From Phocaeicola plebeius (GTDB lineage Bacteria; Bacteroidota; Bacteroidia; Bacteroidales; Bacteroidaceae): a DNA stretch of 42,002 nucleotides. The notes under the pieces were generated by a model. That model made no database searches. It worked only from the letters and a program-made list of their open reading frames with translations, and had not been told where the DNA came from. The stretch lies in assembly GCA_004558305.1 (NCBI GenBank), contig SFDG01000009.1, positions 1 through 42,002 of the forward strand, written 5' to 3'. Positions 33,291 through 41,344 of the stretch are shown here, piece by piece. Each line of letters opens with the position of its first letter. Within the stretch, counting starts at the first letter, position 1. The position numbers and the translations under genes were made by a program.

Positions 33291-35480
33291 TTATCTAATG
33301 AAAAGCAGCTCACGATATTTGGGGAGCGTCCACATCTGGTCGTCCACAATCAGTTCCAGCTTGTCGATGTGATAGCGGATTTCTTCCAGCATCGGCGCGA
33401 TGGTGTCGTGGTAGGCAATGGCCTTTTCCCGTTCGTCAGTAATCTTGTTGGCCACCTTGCGGGCATTGACCATCGCATCGACATGCTCCTTTATATAAGA
33501 GGTGTGCTCCGAGATCTTGCGAATCAGGGCCAGGTTCTCGGCTGAGAGTTTTGCCACTTCCTCGGCCGGGAACAGACTCTGCATCTTGTACACATTGTCA
33601 ATCAGCTTGCTCTGGTACTTGATGGCAATGGGCACCACGTGGTTCATCACGAGGTCGCCCAGCACACGGGCTTCAATCTGAATCTTCTTGGTGTAGGTCT
33701 CCCACTTCACTTCGTTGCGGGCTTCGAGCTCTTTCTGGGTCATGACGCCGGCAGCCTCGAACATCCGGATACTTTCGGGAGAGAGATAACGGTCGAAGAT
33801 GAGCGGACAGCTGGTCTCGCAGTCCAGGCCACGACGGGCAGCTTCTTCTTTCCACTCCTCGCTGTAGCCGTTGCCATCGAAGCGGATGGGCTTGCAGGTC
33901 TTGATGTATTCGCGTACCACCTGGATGATGGCCGAAATCTTGGGTTCGCCTTTCTCGATGAGGGCATCGACGGCAGCCTTGAACTCAATGAGCTGTTCGG
34001 CCACAGCGGTATTCAGTGCAATCATGGCGCTGGCACAGTTGGCTTCCGACCCTACGGCACGGAACTCAAAACGGTTACCCGTGAAAGCAAAAGGCGAAGT
34101 GCGGTTGCGGTCGGTATTGTCGATGAGCAGTTCCGGAATCTGCGGAATGTCCAGCTTCATGCCCTGCTTTCCGCCCAAGGTAATCAGGTCGTCGGCTTCG
34201 CTCTCCTCCATGTGGTCGAGCACACGGCTCAGCTGACTGCCGAGGAACGAGGAGATGATGGCGGGAGGTGCTTCGTTCGCACCCAGACGATGAGCGTTGG
34301 TGGCACTCATGATGGAAGCCTTCAGCAATCCGTTGTGGCGGTAAACAGCCATCAGGGTATTCACGATGAAAGTGATGAAACGCAGGTTCTCTTCGGAAGT
34401 CTTGCCCGGAGCCATCAGCAGCACGCCGGTATCGGTACCCAGCGACCAGTTGTTGTGCTTGCCCGACCCGTTGACACCCTTGAAGGGCTTCTCATGCAGC
34501 AGCACCCGGAAACCATGGTTACGGGCCACCTTGCGCATCAGCGACATGATGAGCATGTTATGGTCGACGGCCAGATTACATTCCTCGAAGATGGGAGCCA
34601 GTTCGAACTGGTTGGGAGCCACTTCGTTATGACGGGTCTTCACCGGAATGCCCAGCTCCAGGGCCTGGATTTCAAGATCCTTCATGAAAGCAGCCACACG
34701 GGTAGGAATGGCCCCGAAGTAGTGGTCTTCCAGCTGCTGGTTCTTGGAAGCCTCGTGCCCCATCAGGGTACGGCCCGTCAGCAGCAGGTCGGGACGGGCT
34801 GCATACAACCCTTCATCGACCAGGAAGTATTCCTGTTCCCAACCGAGGTAAGCCATCACCTTCTTCACCTTGGGATCGAAGTAGTGGCAGACATCCACGG
34901 CGGCCTTGTTCACGGCCCGGAGTGCCTTCAGCAGCGGGGCCTTATAGTCGAGCGACTCACCGGTATAGGCGATGAACACTGTCGGAATGCAGAGGGTATC
35001 ATCCACCACGAAGACAGGAGATGAGGGGTCCCAGGCACTGTAGCCGCGAGCTTCGAACGTATTGCGGATACCGCCGTTGGGAAATGAGGAGGCATCAGGC
35101 TCCTGCTGAACGAGGAGCTTGCCGGAAAATTCTTCCATCATACCGCCCTTGCCATCGTGTTCCACGAACGCATCGTGCTTTTCGGCCGTGCCTTCCGTCA
35201 GGGGCTGGAACCAGTGGGTGTAGTGCGTCACGCCCAGTTCGGTGGCCCAGCGCTTCATGCCTTCCGCCACCTGGTCGGCCACTTCCCGATCCAGTGCTGC
35301 ACCATTGTCCATGGCATCCACCAGTTTGGCATATACACTGCTGGGCAGGTATTTGAACATCTTCTCGCGGTTGAAAACATACTTGCCGAAATATTCACTC
35401 GGACGTTCCGCGGGAACTCTTACCTCTTGAGGTTTGGCTTGGAAAGCCTTCTCTACTACTCTAAATCTTAATGTTGACAT
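33291..35480 (-). CDS. glnN: Glutamine synthetase type III
   Basis: ATP-dependent synthesis of glutamine from glutamate and ammonium. At 729 residues it is the long GSIII form first found in Bacteroides, distinct from GlnA. Diagnostic stretches include YSAWDPSSPVFVVDDTLCIP, MAYLGWEQEYFLVDEGLYA, TRHNEVAPNQFELAPIFEE, the GSIII signature around LLHEKPFKGVNGSGKHNNWS, and RLGANEAPPAIISSFLGS. A long helical C-terminal tail follows, as in the family. It is the last gene of the OMP-glnK-amt-glnN cluster, 48 bases after amt, so ammonium uptake, sensing and fixation are encoded together. Its ATG is preceded by an A/C-rich AATACAAACAACAACAGT leader rather than a Shine-Dalgarno sequence. Confidence 0.97.
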   Translation of the reverse strand: MSTLRFRVVEKAFQAKPQEVRVPAERPSEYFGKYVFNREKMFKYLPSSVYAKLVDAMDNGAALDREVADQVAEGMKRWATELGVTHYTHWFQPLTEGTAEKHDAFVEHDGKGGMMEEFSGKLLVQQEPDASSFPNGGIRNTFEARGYSAWDPSSPVFVVDDTLCIPTVFIAYTGESLDYKAPLLKALRAVNKAAVDVCHYFDPKVKKVMAYLGWEQEYFLVDEGLYAARPDLLLTGRTLMGHEASKNQQLEDHYFGAIPTRVAAFMKDLEIQALELGIPVKTRHNEVAPNQFELAPIFEECNLAVDHNMLIMSLMRKVARNHGFRVLLHEKPFKGVNGSGKHNNWSLGTDTGVLLMAPGKTSEENLRFITFIVNTLMAVYRHNGLLKASIMSATNAHRLGANEAPPAIISSFLGSQLSRVLDHMEESEADDLITLGGKQGMKLDIPQIPELLIDNTDRNRTSPFAFTGNRFEFRAVGSEANCASAMIALNTAVAEQLIEFKAAVDALIEKGEPKISAIIQVVREYIKTCKPIRFDGNGYSEEWKEEAARRGLDCETSCPLIFDRYLSPESIRMFEAAGVMTQKELEARNEVKWETYTKKIQIEARVLGDLVMNHVVPIAIKYQSKLIDNVYKMQSLFPAEEVAKLSAENLALIRKISEHTSYIKEHVDAMVNARKVANKITDEREKAIAYHDTIAPMLEEIRYHIDKLELIVDDQMWTLPKYRELLFIR

Positions 35481-35528
35481 ACTGTTGTTGTTTGTATTAA
35501 TGTATACGTAATTTCTTGTTTCACTGAA

Positions 35529-36914
35529 TTAATGGTTATAAGCCGACTCTCCGTGCTCGTAAATATCAAGTCCTTCTTCTTCGATGCGCGACGGAACACG
35601 CAGACCGTGCAGCTTGTCAAGGCACTTGAAGATGATGAATCCCATCACGACAGCCCAAGCGGCTACTACCAGAGCGGCGAAGGTCTGAGCACCGAGGAAA
35701 CCGAAACCGCCTCCGTAGAAGGTGCCGCCGTCTACAGCAAAGAGACCAACCAGAATCGTACCCAGCGTACCGCAGACACCGTGTACGGACGAGGCACCTA
35801 CCGGATCGTCAATCTTCAGCTTGTGTTCGATGAATTCCACCGAGTAAATCATGACGATACCACAGACGGCACCGATGATGGCCGATCCCAAGGGAGAAAC
35901 AACATCACAACCGGCTGTGATGCCGACCAGACCGGCCAAGATACCGTTGAGGGTCAGCGAGAGGGAGGGTTTTCCGAACTTCAGCCAGCTCACGACCAAT
36001 GCCAGTACCCCACCGGCACAGGCAGCCAGGTTGGTGGTCAGGAACACGTGGGAGATGGCTGTCTGGTCGTCCGACGAAGCAGCAGCCAACTGCGAACCGG
36101 GGTTGAAGCCGAACCAGCCGAACCACAGAATGAAGACACCCAGTGCAGCGATGGTCAGGTTATGACCCGGAATGGCACGCGCCTTACCGTCCTTTCCGAA
36201 CTTTCCCATACGCGGGCCCAGAATGGCCGCACCGACCAAGGCAATCCATCCGCCTACCGAGTGTACCACCATCGAGCCGGCAAAGTCGTGCGAGGCATAG
36301 CCGAAGAGACGCATCATGAACGAATCTTCGCTGCCGTCCATCAGCCAGCCGCCGCCCCAAGTCCAGTGGCCGGAAATCGGATAGATCAACACGCTGATGA
36401 ACACCGTATATACCAGGTACATGGAAAATTTCGTCCGTTCGGCCATCGCCCCCGACACGATAGTAGCTGAGGTAGCGCAGAAGACCGTCTGGAAAATCAG
36501 GAACCCTTCGATGGGAAGGCCGTTGTCGATGACCTGTGCCATGGCATCGAGGTCGATAAAGTGAGGAGCCCCCACAAATCCGCCCACCCCGAACATCAGT
36601 CCGAAACCGATGACCCAGAAAAGCAGCGAACCGAACATGAAGTCCACGAGATTCTTCATCAGGATGTTGGCGGTATTCTTCGAGCGGGTAAAGCCAGCTT
36701 CCACCAGAGCAAAACCAGGTTGCATGAAGAAGACGAGCATGGCTGCCAGCAGCATCCAGACCGTGTTGACACCTGTGGCCAGTTCAGCCAAAGAATCGGC
36801 CACGGGGTCTGTAGAGGGTACGACCTCCTCGGCCAATGCCGTTGCCGGCATAAGGAACATAGCGCAAGCCAGTCCGACGAGGGACCGCAGCTTGCCGGTT
36901 GTATCAGATTTCAT
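35529..36914 (-). CDS. amt: Ammonium transporter
   Basis: Inner-membrane ammonium channel of the Amt/MEP/Rh family, 461 residues. A signal-peptide-like start (LVGLACAMFLMPATALAEE) is followed by eleven predicted helices. The first is VWMLLAAMLVFFMQPGFALV with the conserved EAGFTRSKNTANILMKN. The two pore histidines are seen in SMVVHSVGGWIALVGA and SSVHGVCGTLGTILVG. The open frame reaches 37055, but ATG 36914 gives the proper signal peptide and is directly preceded by AAAATACAACT. It lies 73 bases after glnK, whose PII product typically gates this channel, and upstream of glnN. Confidence 0.96.
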   Translation of the reverse strand: MKSDTTGKLRSLVGLACAMFLMPATALAEEVVPSTDPVADSLAELATGVNTVWMLLAAMLVFFMQPGFALVEAGFTRSKNTANILMKNLVDFMFGSLLFWVIGFGLMFGVGGFVGAPHFIDLDAMAQVIDNGLPIEGFLIFQTVFCATSATIVSGAMAERTKFSMYLVYTVFISVLIYPISGHWTWGGGWLMDGSEDSFMMRLFGYASHDFAGSMVVHSVGGWIALVGAAILGPRMGKFGKDGKARAIPGHNLTIAALGVFILWFGWFGFNPGSQLAAASSDDQTAISHVFLTTNLAACAGGVLALVVSWLKFGKPSLSLTLNGILAGLVGITAGCDVVSPLGSAIIGAVCGIVMIYSVEFIEHKLKIDDPVGASSVHGVCGTLGTILVGLFAVDGGTFYGGGFGFLGAQTFAALVVAAWAVVMGFIIFKCLDKLHGLRVPSRIEEEGLDIYEHGESAYNH

Positions 36915-36987
36915 AGTTGTATTTTCCTGTTGAGTTGTAGTTGTATTTTGTCTATAAATCGTTGTTGTAGCACTTGCGCTGCCAGGA

Positions 36988-37344
36988 TCATTTCTCCTGT
37001 TCGGCATTGTAGAGGGCAATGTCGCCCCGTTCTCCGGTACGGATGCGCACGGCATCGTCGATGGGGATGATGAAAATGCGTCCGTCCCCTATTTCACCGG
37101 TCTGGGCTGCTTTCATAATAGCCTGCACCGTTTTCTCCACATTCTTCTCGCGCACCACGATGGAGAGCAGGATTCGCTCGATGGAACTGGTGTCATAGAC
37201 CACTCCGCGGTAAATGCGGCCTTCACGGGTTTTTCCGATCCCTCTTACCTCATAATAAGAGAACCATTCGATGTCGGCCTCGAGCAGGGCATCGCGCACG
37301 TCCTCGAATTTGGTCCGTCGGATAATTGCTTCAATCTTTTTCAT
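36988..37344 (-). CDS. glnK: PII nitrogen regulatory protein
   Basis: A 118-residue trimeric PII signal protein. It binds ATP/ADP and 2-oxoglutarate and regulates Amt. It starts KKIEAIIRRTKFEDVRDAL. The T-loop (about 36-54) contains IYRGVVYD, where Y50 corresponds to Tyr51 of E. coli PII. The B-loop reads TGEIGDGRIFIIP, with arginine where K90 is usual, and the C-loop reads AVRIRTGERGDIA. Being directly upstream of amt makes GlnK the natural name. A 23-base motif at 37451-37473, shared with the leader of the preceding gene, lies about 107 bases before its ATG. Confidence 0.95.
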   Translation of the reverse strand: MKKIEAIIRRTKFEDVRDALLEADIEWFSYYEVRGIGKTREGRIYRGVVYDTSSIERILLSIVVREKNVEKTVQAIMKAAQTGEIGDGRIFIIPIDDAVRIRTGERGDIALYNAEQEK

Positions 37345-37450
37345 AATCAGTTGTATTTATATCTTGTAATGTAGCTTTTGTATTTATCATACCTTGTAGA
37401 TAGCACTCGGTAATCGTTATCCTGAATCTATTTACCTTTCCACTATCCCA

Positions 37451-37473
37451 TTGAAATCACTTGCGTATATCTT
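37451..37473 (-). promoter_or_regulatory. Motif upstream of glnK shared with the OMP gene leader
   Basis: Minus strand: AAGATAT, four bases, AAGTGATTTCAA. The 12-mer AAGTGATTTCAA also occurs at 38244-38255 in the leader of the OMP gene, likewise preceded by AAGATAT (38273-38267). Shared position in two 5' regions of one pathway suggests a regulator site or RNA element (inference). Confidence 0.45.
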
Positions 37474-37477
37474 CTCG

Positions 37478-38179
37478 TCAAAATGTCATTCCCACTGCAA
37501 AGTAGGCCCCTTCCGTAGCCGGGTTCCACGTGGCCTTGGCAAAGACCGGCAGCGAGAAACTATCGGAAATCTTCACTTCTTTCGTGACGCCCAGACTGAT
37601 GTCGCACACCTCAAAGCCATTGGCACCGTCATTGTAGAAGGTGGTGGCCCAAGGAGTGGCACCCACTTCGGCTGTCCAGTCCACCCCGCCCAAACGGAAC
37701 GGAGCCGCTACCGACACATACGAGGAATACGCCCGGTCACCGTCTTTGTTCACCCCGTCGTCACCGGCGAAGTTGGTAAACCAGTTCACGGCCAAGGGAC
37801 CGAAGTCATACCCCACCTGCGCTTCAAACACGTGCGTCGTGTTGTGCGCGCCATAGTGAAAATACCCGGCACCTCCGTTGAACCAATAGTCGGTGACCGA
37901 AATGCTGAACCCTCCTGTCGAATACCCCAGCGTGAGGTCGAACTCCTTGGTATCTTCCTTGTCGAAACCTACAGAACCCCAGCCTGTCAGGGCAAAGCCT
38001 TTGTAGCTGACTTCTGCCGAAGGCTGGATACTGACATTGCCCAGGTCCTGGCCACGCCAAAGATACCCGCTGACAAAATCCACGCCCACTGAGGCTTCAG
38101 GCTTGTCCTGTGCCGCCGAAACGACCGGAAGCACCATCATCGCTACTAAAGGCAATCCTTCTTGAAACATTCTTTTCAT
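37478..38179 (-). CDS. Small outer-membrane beta-barrel protein of the nitrogen cluster
   Basis: A 233-residue protein with a signal peptide (LVAMMVLPVVSAAQ) and alternating strand pattern ending in AYFAVGMTF, with the C-terminal phenylalanine typical of outer-membrane barrels. Segments such as VGVDFVSGYLWRGQDLGNVS and VTDYWFNGGAGYFHYGAHNT recur in small Bacteroidetes proteins loosely called putative porins. It is the first gene before glnK-amt-glnN, so a role in letting ammonium or small nitrogen compounds across the outer membrane is a reasonable inference without direct evidence. A promoter at 38292-38319 and a repeat-bearing leader precede it. Confidence 0.82.
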   Translation of the reverse strand: MKRMFQEGLPLVAMMVLPVVSAAQDKPEASVGVDFVSGYLWRGQDLGNVSIQPSAEVSYKGFALTGWGSVGFDKEDTKEFDLTLGYSTGGFSISVTDYWFNGGAGYFHYGAHNTTHVFEAQVGYDFGPLAVNWFTNFAGDDGVNKDGDRAYSSYVSVAAPFRLGGVDWTAEVGATPWATTFYNDGANGFEVCDISLGVTKEVKISDSFSLPVFAKATWNPATEGAYFAVGMTF

Positions 38180-38235
38180 TGCTTTACTGTTTTTAATTAA
38201 TACCTATCTGCTTACTCTCTCAATCGTTACTCTCT

Positions 38236-38277
38236 ATATCTTTTTGAAATCACTTTTATGATTTACATATCTTTTTG
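38236..38277 (-). promoter_or_regulatory. Direct repeats flanking an inverted repeat in the OMP/nitrogen-cluster leader
   Basis: ATATCTTTTTG occurs at 38236-38246 and 38267-38277 (plus-strand reading). Between them AAATCA (38247-38252) and TGATTT (38259-38264) form an inverted repeat with a six-base loop. The array sits between the predicted transcription start (about 38285) and ATG 38179, so it lies in the mRNA leader. It may be a regulator site or an RNA structure. Confidence 0.5.
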
Positions 38278-38291
38278 TTTTATTTCTGCCA

Positions 38292-38319
38292 CAAAAGTAC
38301 AACTTTCTGATTTACCAAA
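38292..38319 (-). promoter_or_regulatory. Promoter for the nitrogen cluster
   Basis: Minus strand TACTTTTG (38299-38292) matches TAnnTTTG; TTTG (38319-38316) lies 16 bases upstream, closer than the usual 19-21. No sigma-54-type GG-N10-GC pair was found here. The remaining gap to the trkH stop (38320-38490) is AT-rich; I see only TCCGGA copies at 38456-38461 and 38480-38485, too weak to call. Confidence 0.55.
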
Positions 38320-38490
38320 AGCAGAAACATCGTTCTTTCTTCTACATTTTTATCAGCGATTTCAAATCATAAGGAAATAAAGTGTAAAGATTACAATTCA
38401 AAAGCAAACAGGCACTCTGTGAATAGTATTGTTAGATATCATTTTATGGCTTTTCTCCGGATGTACCTGCAGGTCCCCCGTCCGGACGCC

Positions 38491-39996
38491 TTATCGTTTG
38501 TGCCAGAAGCTCGGCACGAACATCAGCAGAATGCCGAAAATCTCCAGACGGCCGATGAGCATAAGAAACGAACTCAGCCATTTTCCGGCCATCGGCAATG
38601 CATTCCAGGAATAGGCAGGCCCGAACTGGCCGAAAGCAGGTCCGGCATTACCCAGGCTCGACACAGCTACCCCAAACGACTCCACGAACCCTACGCCCAT
38701 GACCATGAGGGACAGCCAGCCCAGAAACAGGCAGCCCAAATAGCAGAGGATAAACGTGGAGACGGTCGATATAGTGGCGGTAGAAACGGCCTGATGGTTC
38801 ACTTTAACCGGCAGTACGGCACGAGGATGAATCAGGCGGCTGAACTCATTGCGCATGTTCTTGAGAATAATAAGTACGCGCATACTCTTGATGCCGCCGC
38901 ACGTGGAGCCGGTGCAACCGCCCGCCAGCATCAGGTAGACCAGCAGCAGCCAAGTGAACGGTGCCCACCGGACATAGTCATCGGTGGCATATCCGCACGA
39001 GGTAAAGAGGGAGGCGACCTGAAAAAACGCTTTGCGGAACGCCTCCTCCGCCCCGTACCGATTGAACAGATACAATGACAAGGCACAGGCGAGCGTAACC
39101 CCCACCACCGTCCCCAAGTAGAACTTCACCTCATCGTTCTGCAACAGGTGCGAGAACTGTCCTTTCAGACATTTGAAATACAGGGTAAAATTCACCCCGG
39201 CCAATACCATGAAGACCGCTATCACATACTCTATGAAAGGAGAGTTCCAATAAGCGATGCTGTCCTGCTTGGTCGAGTACCCTCCGGTAGCCGCCGTGGT
39301 GAAGGCATGACACACCGCATCGAACGGATCCATCCCTCCGGCCATCAGCAACAGGCCGCACGAAGCCGTCAGCAACAGGTAAAGTGTCCACAGCCATTTG
39401 GCCATCACACTGACCTTGGGATGAATCTTGTCATGGTTCACCCCCGTCGCCTCCGCTGAGAACAGCACCTGGTTGCCCAGTCCGAAGATGGGCAGGAAGG
39501 CTACCGTGAAGAAGACAATCCCCAGTCCGCCAATCCACTGGGTGAAACTACGCCAGAACAGCATGCCGTGCGAGAGCGACTCGATATCATCCAGAATCGT
39601 GGCCCCCGTAGTGGTAAAGCCCGACATCGTCTCGAAAAAGGCATCTGTCACAGCAGGAATCTCGCCACTCAGGAGCATAGGCAGCATCCCGAACACCGTA
39701 AACAACATCCATGAGAACGCCACGATGCAATACCCGTCGCGTCGGGAAATGCTGTTGTCGCCCCCCTTCCCCAGAAACTGGAACAGAAAAGCAACCGCCC
39801 CTGTCGCCAAGGCCGAATAGGCAAAACTCAGGTATGCCGATTCTCCGTACGCCAACGACACACACATACACACCAGGAACATCATCCCCTCCAGATGGAG
39901 CAGGATTCCCAAAATCCGCAATATCATTTTCCGGTTGATCAAGCTGTTGCTCCGGTTGTTCTTGACCACCACACTGTTTGCTAATAAATCTTCCAT
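38491..39996 (-). CDS. trkH: TrkH family potassium uptake protein
   Basis: Membrane subunit of a Trk/Ktr-type potassium transporter, 501 residues from ATG 39996. The four pore repeats are recognisable: ETMSGFTTTGATILDDIE, VCHAFTTAATGGYSTKQDSI, VASLFTSCGYATDDY, and the C-terminal SSLGNAGPAFGQFGPAYSW. FWRSFTQWIGGLGIVFF and MLAGGCTGSTCGGIKSMRVL are also typical. An alternative start is the ATG at 39927 (MILRILGILLHLEG), which removes 23 hydrophilic residues. The regulatory subunit TrkA is not in the window. It has a strong promoter at 40089-40120. Confidence 0.94.
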   Translation of the reverse strand: MEDLLANSVVVKNNRSNSLINRKMILRILGILLHLEGMMFLVCMCVSLAYGESAYLSFAYSALATGAVAFLFQFLGKGGDNSISRRDGYCIVAFSWMLFTVFGMLPMLLSGEIPAVTDAFFETMSGFTTTGATILDDIESLSHGMLFWRSFTQWIGGLGIVFFTVAFLPIFGLGNQVLFSAEATGVNHDKIHPKVSVMAKWLWTLYLLLTASCGLLLMAGGMDPFDAVCHAFTTAATGGYSTKQDSIAYWNSPFIEYVIAVFMVLAGVNFTLYFKCLKGQFSHLLQNDEVKFYLGTVVGVTLACALSLYLFNRYGAEEAFRKAFFQVASLFTSCGYATDDYVRWAPFTWLLLVYLMLAGGCTGSTCGGIKSMRVLIILKNMRNEFSRLIHPRAVLPVKVNHQAVSTATISTVSTFILCYLGCLFLGWLSLMVMGVGFVESFGVAVSSLGNAGPAFGQFGPAYSWNALPMAGKWLSSFLMLIGRLEIFGILLMFVPSFWHKR

Positions 39997-40088
39997 GTAG
40001 GTACAGACTGTTTTTACCCCGGGCAATCTCCCACTTCCCTTCCTTGCTTCCACTTTTCCGGTCCCATGGCCATTGCCCCATAGTCCGG

Positions 40089-40120
40089 CAAATATACGCC
40101 TTCTCCGCAATTCGGCCAAA
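40089..40120 (-). promoter_or_regulatory. Promoter for trkH
   Basis: Minus strand TTTG (40120-40117), exactly 20 bases, then TATATTTG (40096-40089). This is a full match to the Bacteroides consensus and implies a leader of about 87 bases. Confidence 0.8.
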
Positions 40121-40170
40121 CATTTCCCCGACTTTCGCTTGTTTTTACGGATTTCCACAGGACGAAGAAA

Positions 40171-40197
40171 AAAGGACGAGCCGTCGGCCCGTCCTTT
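40171..40197 (-). terminator. Rho-independent terminator upstream of trkH
   Basis: AAAGGACGAGCC (40171-40182) pairs with GGCCCGTCCTTT (40186-40197) with one mismatch and a three-base loop. On the minus strand a TTTTTTCTTC run follows. It would end transcripts coming from the degraded genes at 40295-41256. Confidence 0.8.
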
Positions 40198-40294
40198 CTT
40201 CTCCGTCTTGTTCCTTAGTACGCTGCAAAAATACATCTTTTATCTCAATCCACCAAACAAATCATCAAAATATGCATATTTATCCATAAAATCA

Positions 40295-41036
40295 TCATTC
40301 ACCATTAATCCCTCGCCAAACGAGGTGCCACACCCTAAACACCGGCTCCCACAGAGCCTCTTCGGGATAGCTCATGGCCAAACGGAATATCCTTTTGAAC
40401 TTCCATATATGATATTGTAGTCTATGCCGATATACATTTGGCTTCTCGATGTCATAATGTCCGAAGTTGCCGCTGTTCATGATTTCAGCAAGCAATTTCT
40501 TTCCTTCCTTTTCGTTTGGCTCACATATATAATAATGTATAGGCATGGCAAATACTTCATGCAGAACGTACATCACTGAGGCAGAGAATTTGGCCATTCC
40601 AAATGAACGTAGCGTTGCTATCACTTCATTATTTGACATCACAGGAGTTCCGAGCCCTTCACTCCACATCCCTTGTGACTGCAAGTCCTTGCACTCCATC
40701 ACATCATTATGCCATACACTCAGAGCGAAGTAGTAATCCATGAGTTGCCTTAATCCAATGCCTCCCTCAAAAATATGAGTATATAAGTGACACATCTGAT
40801 ATACCACGTTCTATTTGCAGGGCATGCCCATACCATTGCATCCGCAGAGTCGCTGGGCAAATGACTCCATACTCACGCAATCTCTCTACAGCAGAAAACC
40901 CAATTCCAATCAGAGCCTGCCGTTTGCAAAAGTCAAAGAGCCGATGCCAGTCCGCATCTGATATGCTGACAGACACCGACTCTCTGATACCGATTGCCAC
41001 CTGCAAGAACTCAAAGAACAAACGCCCTTCCATCAT
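40295..41036 (-). pseudogene. Nucleotidyltransferase-family (NTP_transf_5) gene, internally deleted and frameshifted
   Basis: The N-terminal frame (41036-40767) starts MMEGRLFFEFLQVAIGIRES and includes LFDFCKRQALIGIGFSAVERL. The C-terminal frame (to 40295) includes HIFEGGIGLRQLMDYYFAL and MAMPIHYYICEPNEKEGKKL-like sequence. Both are family-typical for the nucleotidyltransferase-like proteins common in Bacteroides polysaccharide loci. The two frames meet around 40770-40807. The central 130-150 residues of the family, with the catalytic acidic residues, are absent. The product cannot be active. Its start overlaps the preceding WecG-like remnant by 26 bases, the arrangement expected of the original operon. 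Confidence 0.75.
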
Positions 41037-41256
41037 TCAAATCATCTCGTACAATATTCCACAAGAACAATGGATTGCACAACACATATCTTCTCCACAT
41101 CCGTTTAGGCTCTTTTATTAATCTATATAGCCATTCCAACGAATGTTCCTGCCACCACAGCGGCGCACGCTTATATGTACCTGCAAAGAAGTCGAACACA
41201 GCTCCGATGGTACCAACGTGACAATGGATATTCAACTCATTCCAATGATTATATCC
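41011..41256 (-). pseudogene. C-terminal remnant of a WecG/TagA/CpsF glycosyltransferase
   Basis: The minus-strand frame GYNHWNELNIHCHVGTIGAV, then FDFFAGTYKRAP, WLYRLIKEPKRMWRRYV and NPLFLWNIVRDDL, matches the last third of WecG/TagA/CpsF-family enzymes. These add ManNAcA or GlcNAc-type sugars in surface polysaccharide synthesis. A TAA at 41259-41257 directly before GYN and the following AT-rich repeat show that the 5' two thirds are missing. With the downstream nucleotidyltransferase remnant it looks like the tail of a lost capsule locus. Confidence 0.75.
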
Positions 41257-41264
41257 TTAAAAAA

Positions 41265-41344
41265 ATTATTTCTTTGGAAAATATTCGTTTTATACGAATT
41301 ATTTCTTTGGAAAATGTCATTTTTCTATGGATTATTTCTTTGGA
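41265..41344. repeat. 33-base AT-rich tandem repeat, three copies
   Basis: ATTATTTCTTTGGA starts at 41265, 41298 and 41331, an exact 33-base period with diverged sequence between. In one plus-strand frame each unit reads as an 11-residue repeat (IISLENIRFIR, IISLENVIFLW, IISLDYFIFRN). The block lies exactly between the truncated WecG-like gene and the ATPase gene and is far more AT-rich than its surroundings. Confidence 0.8.
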
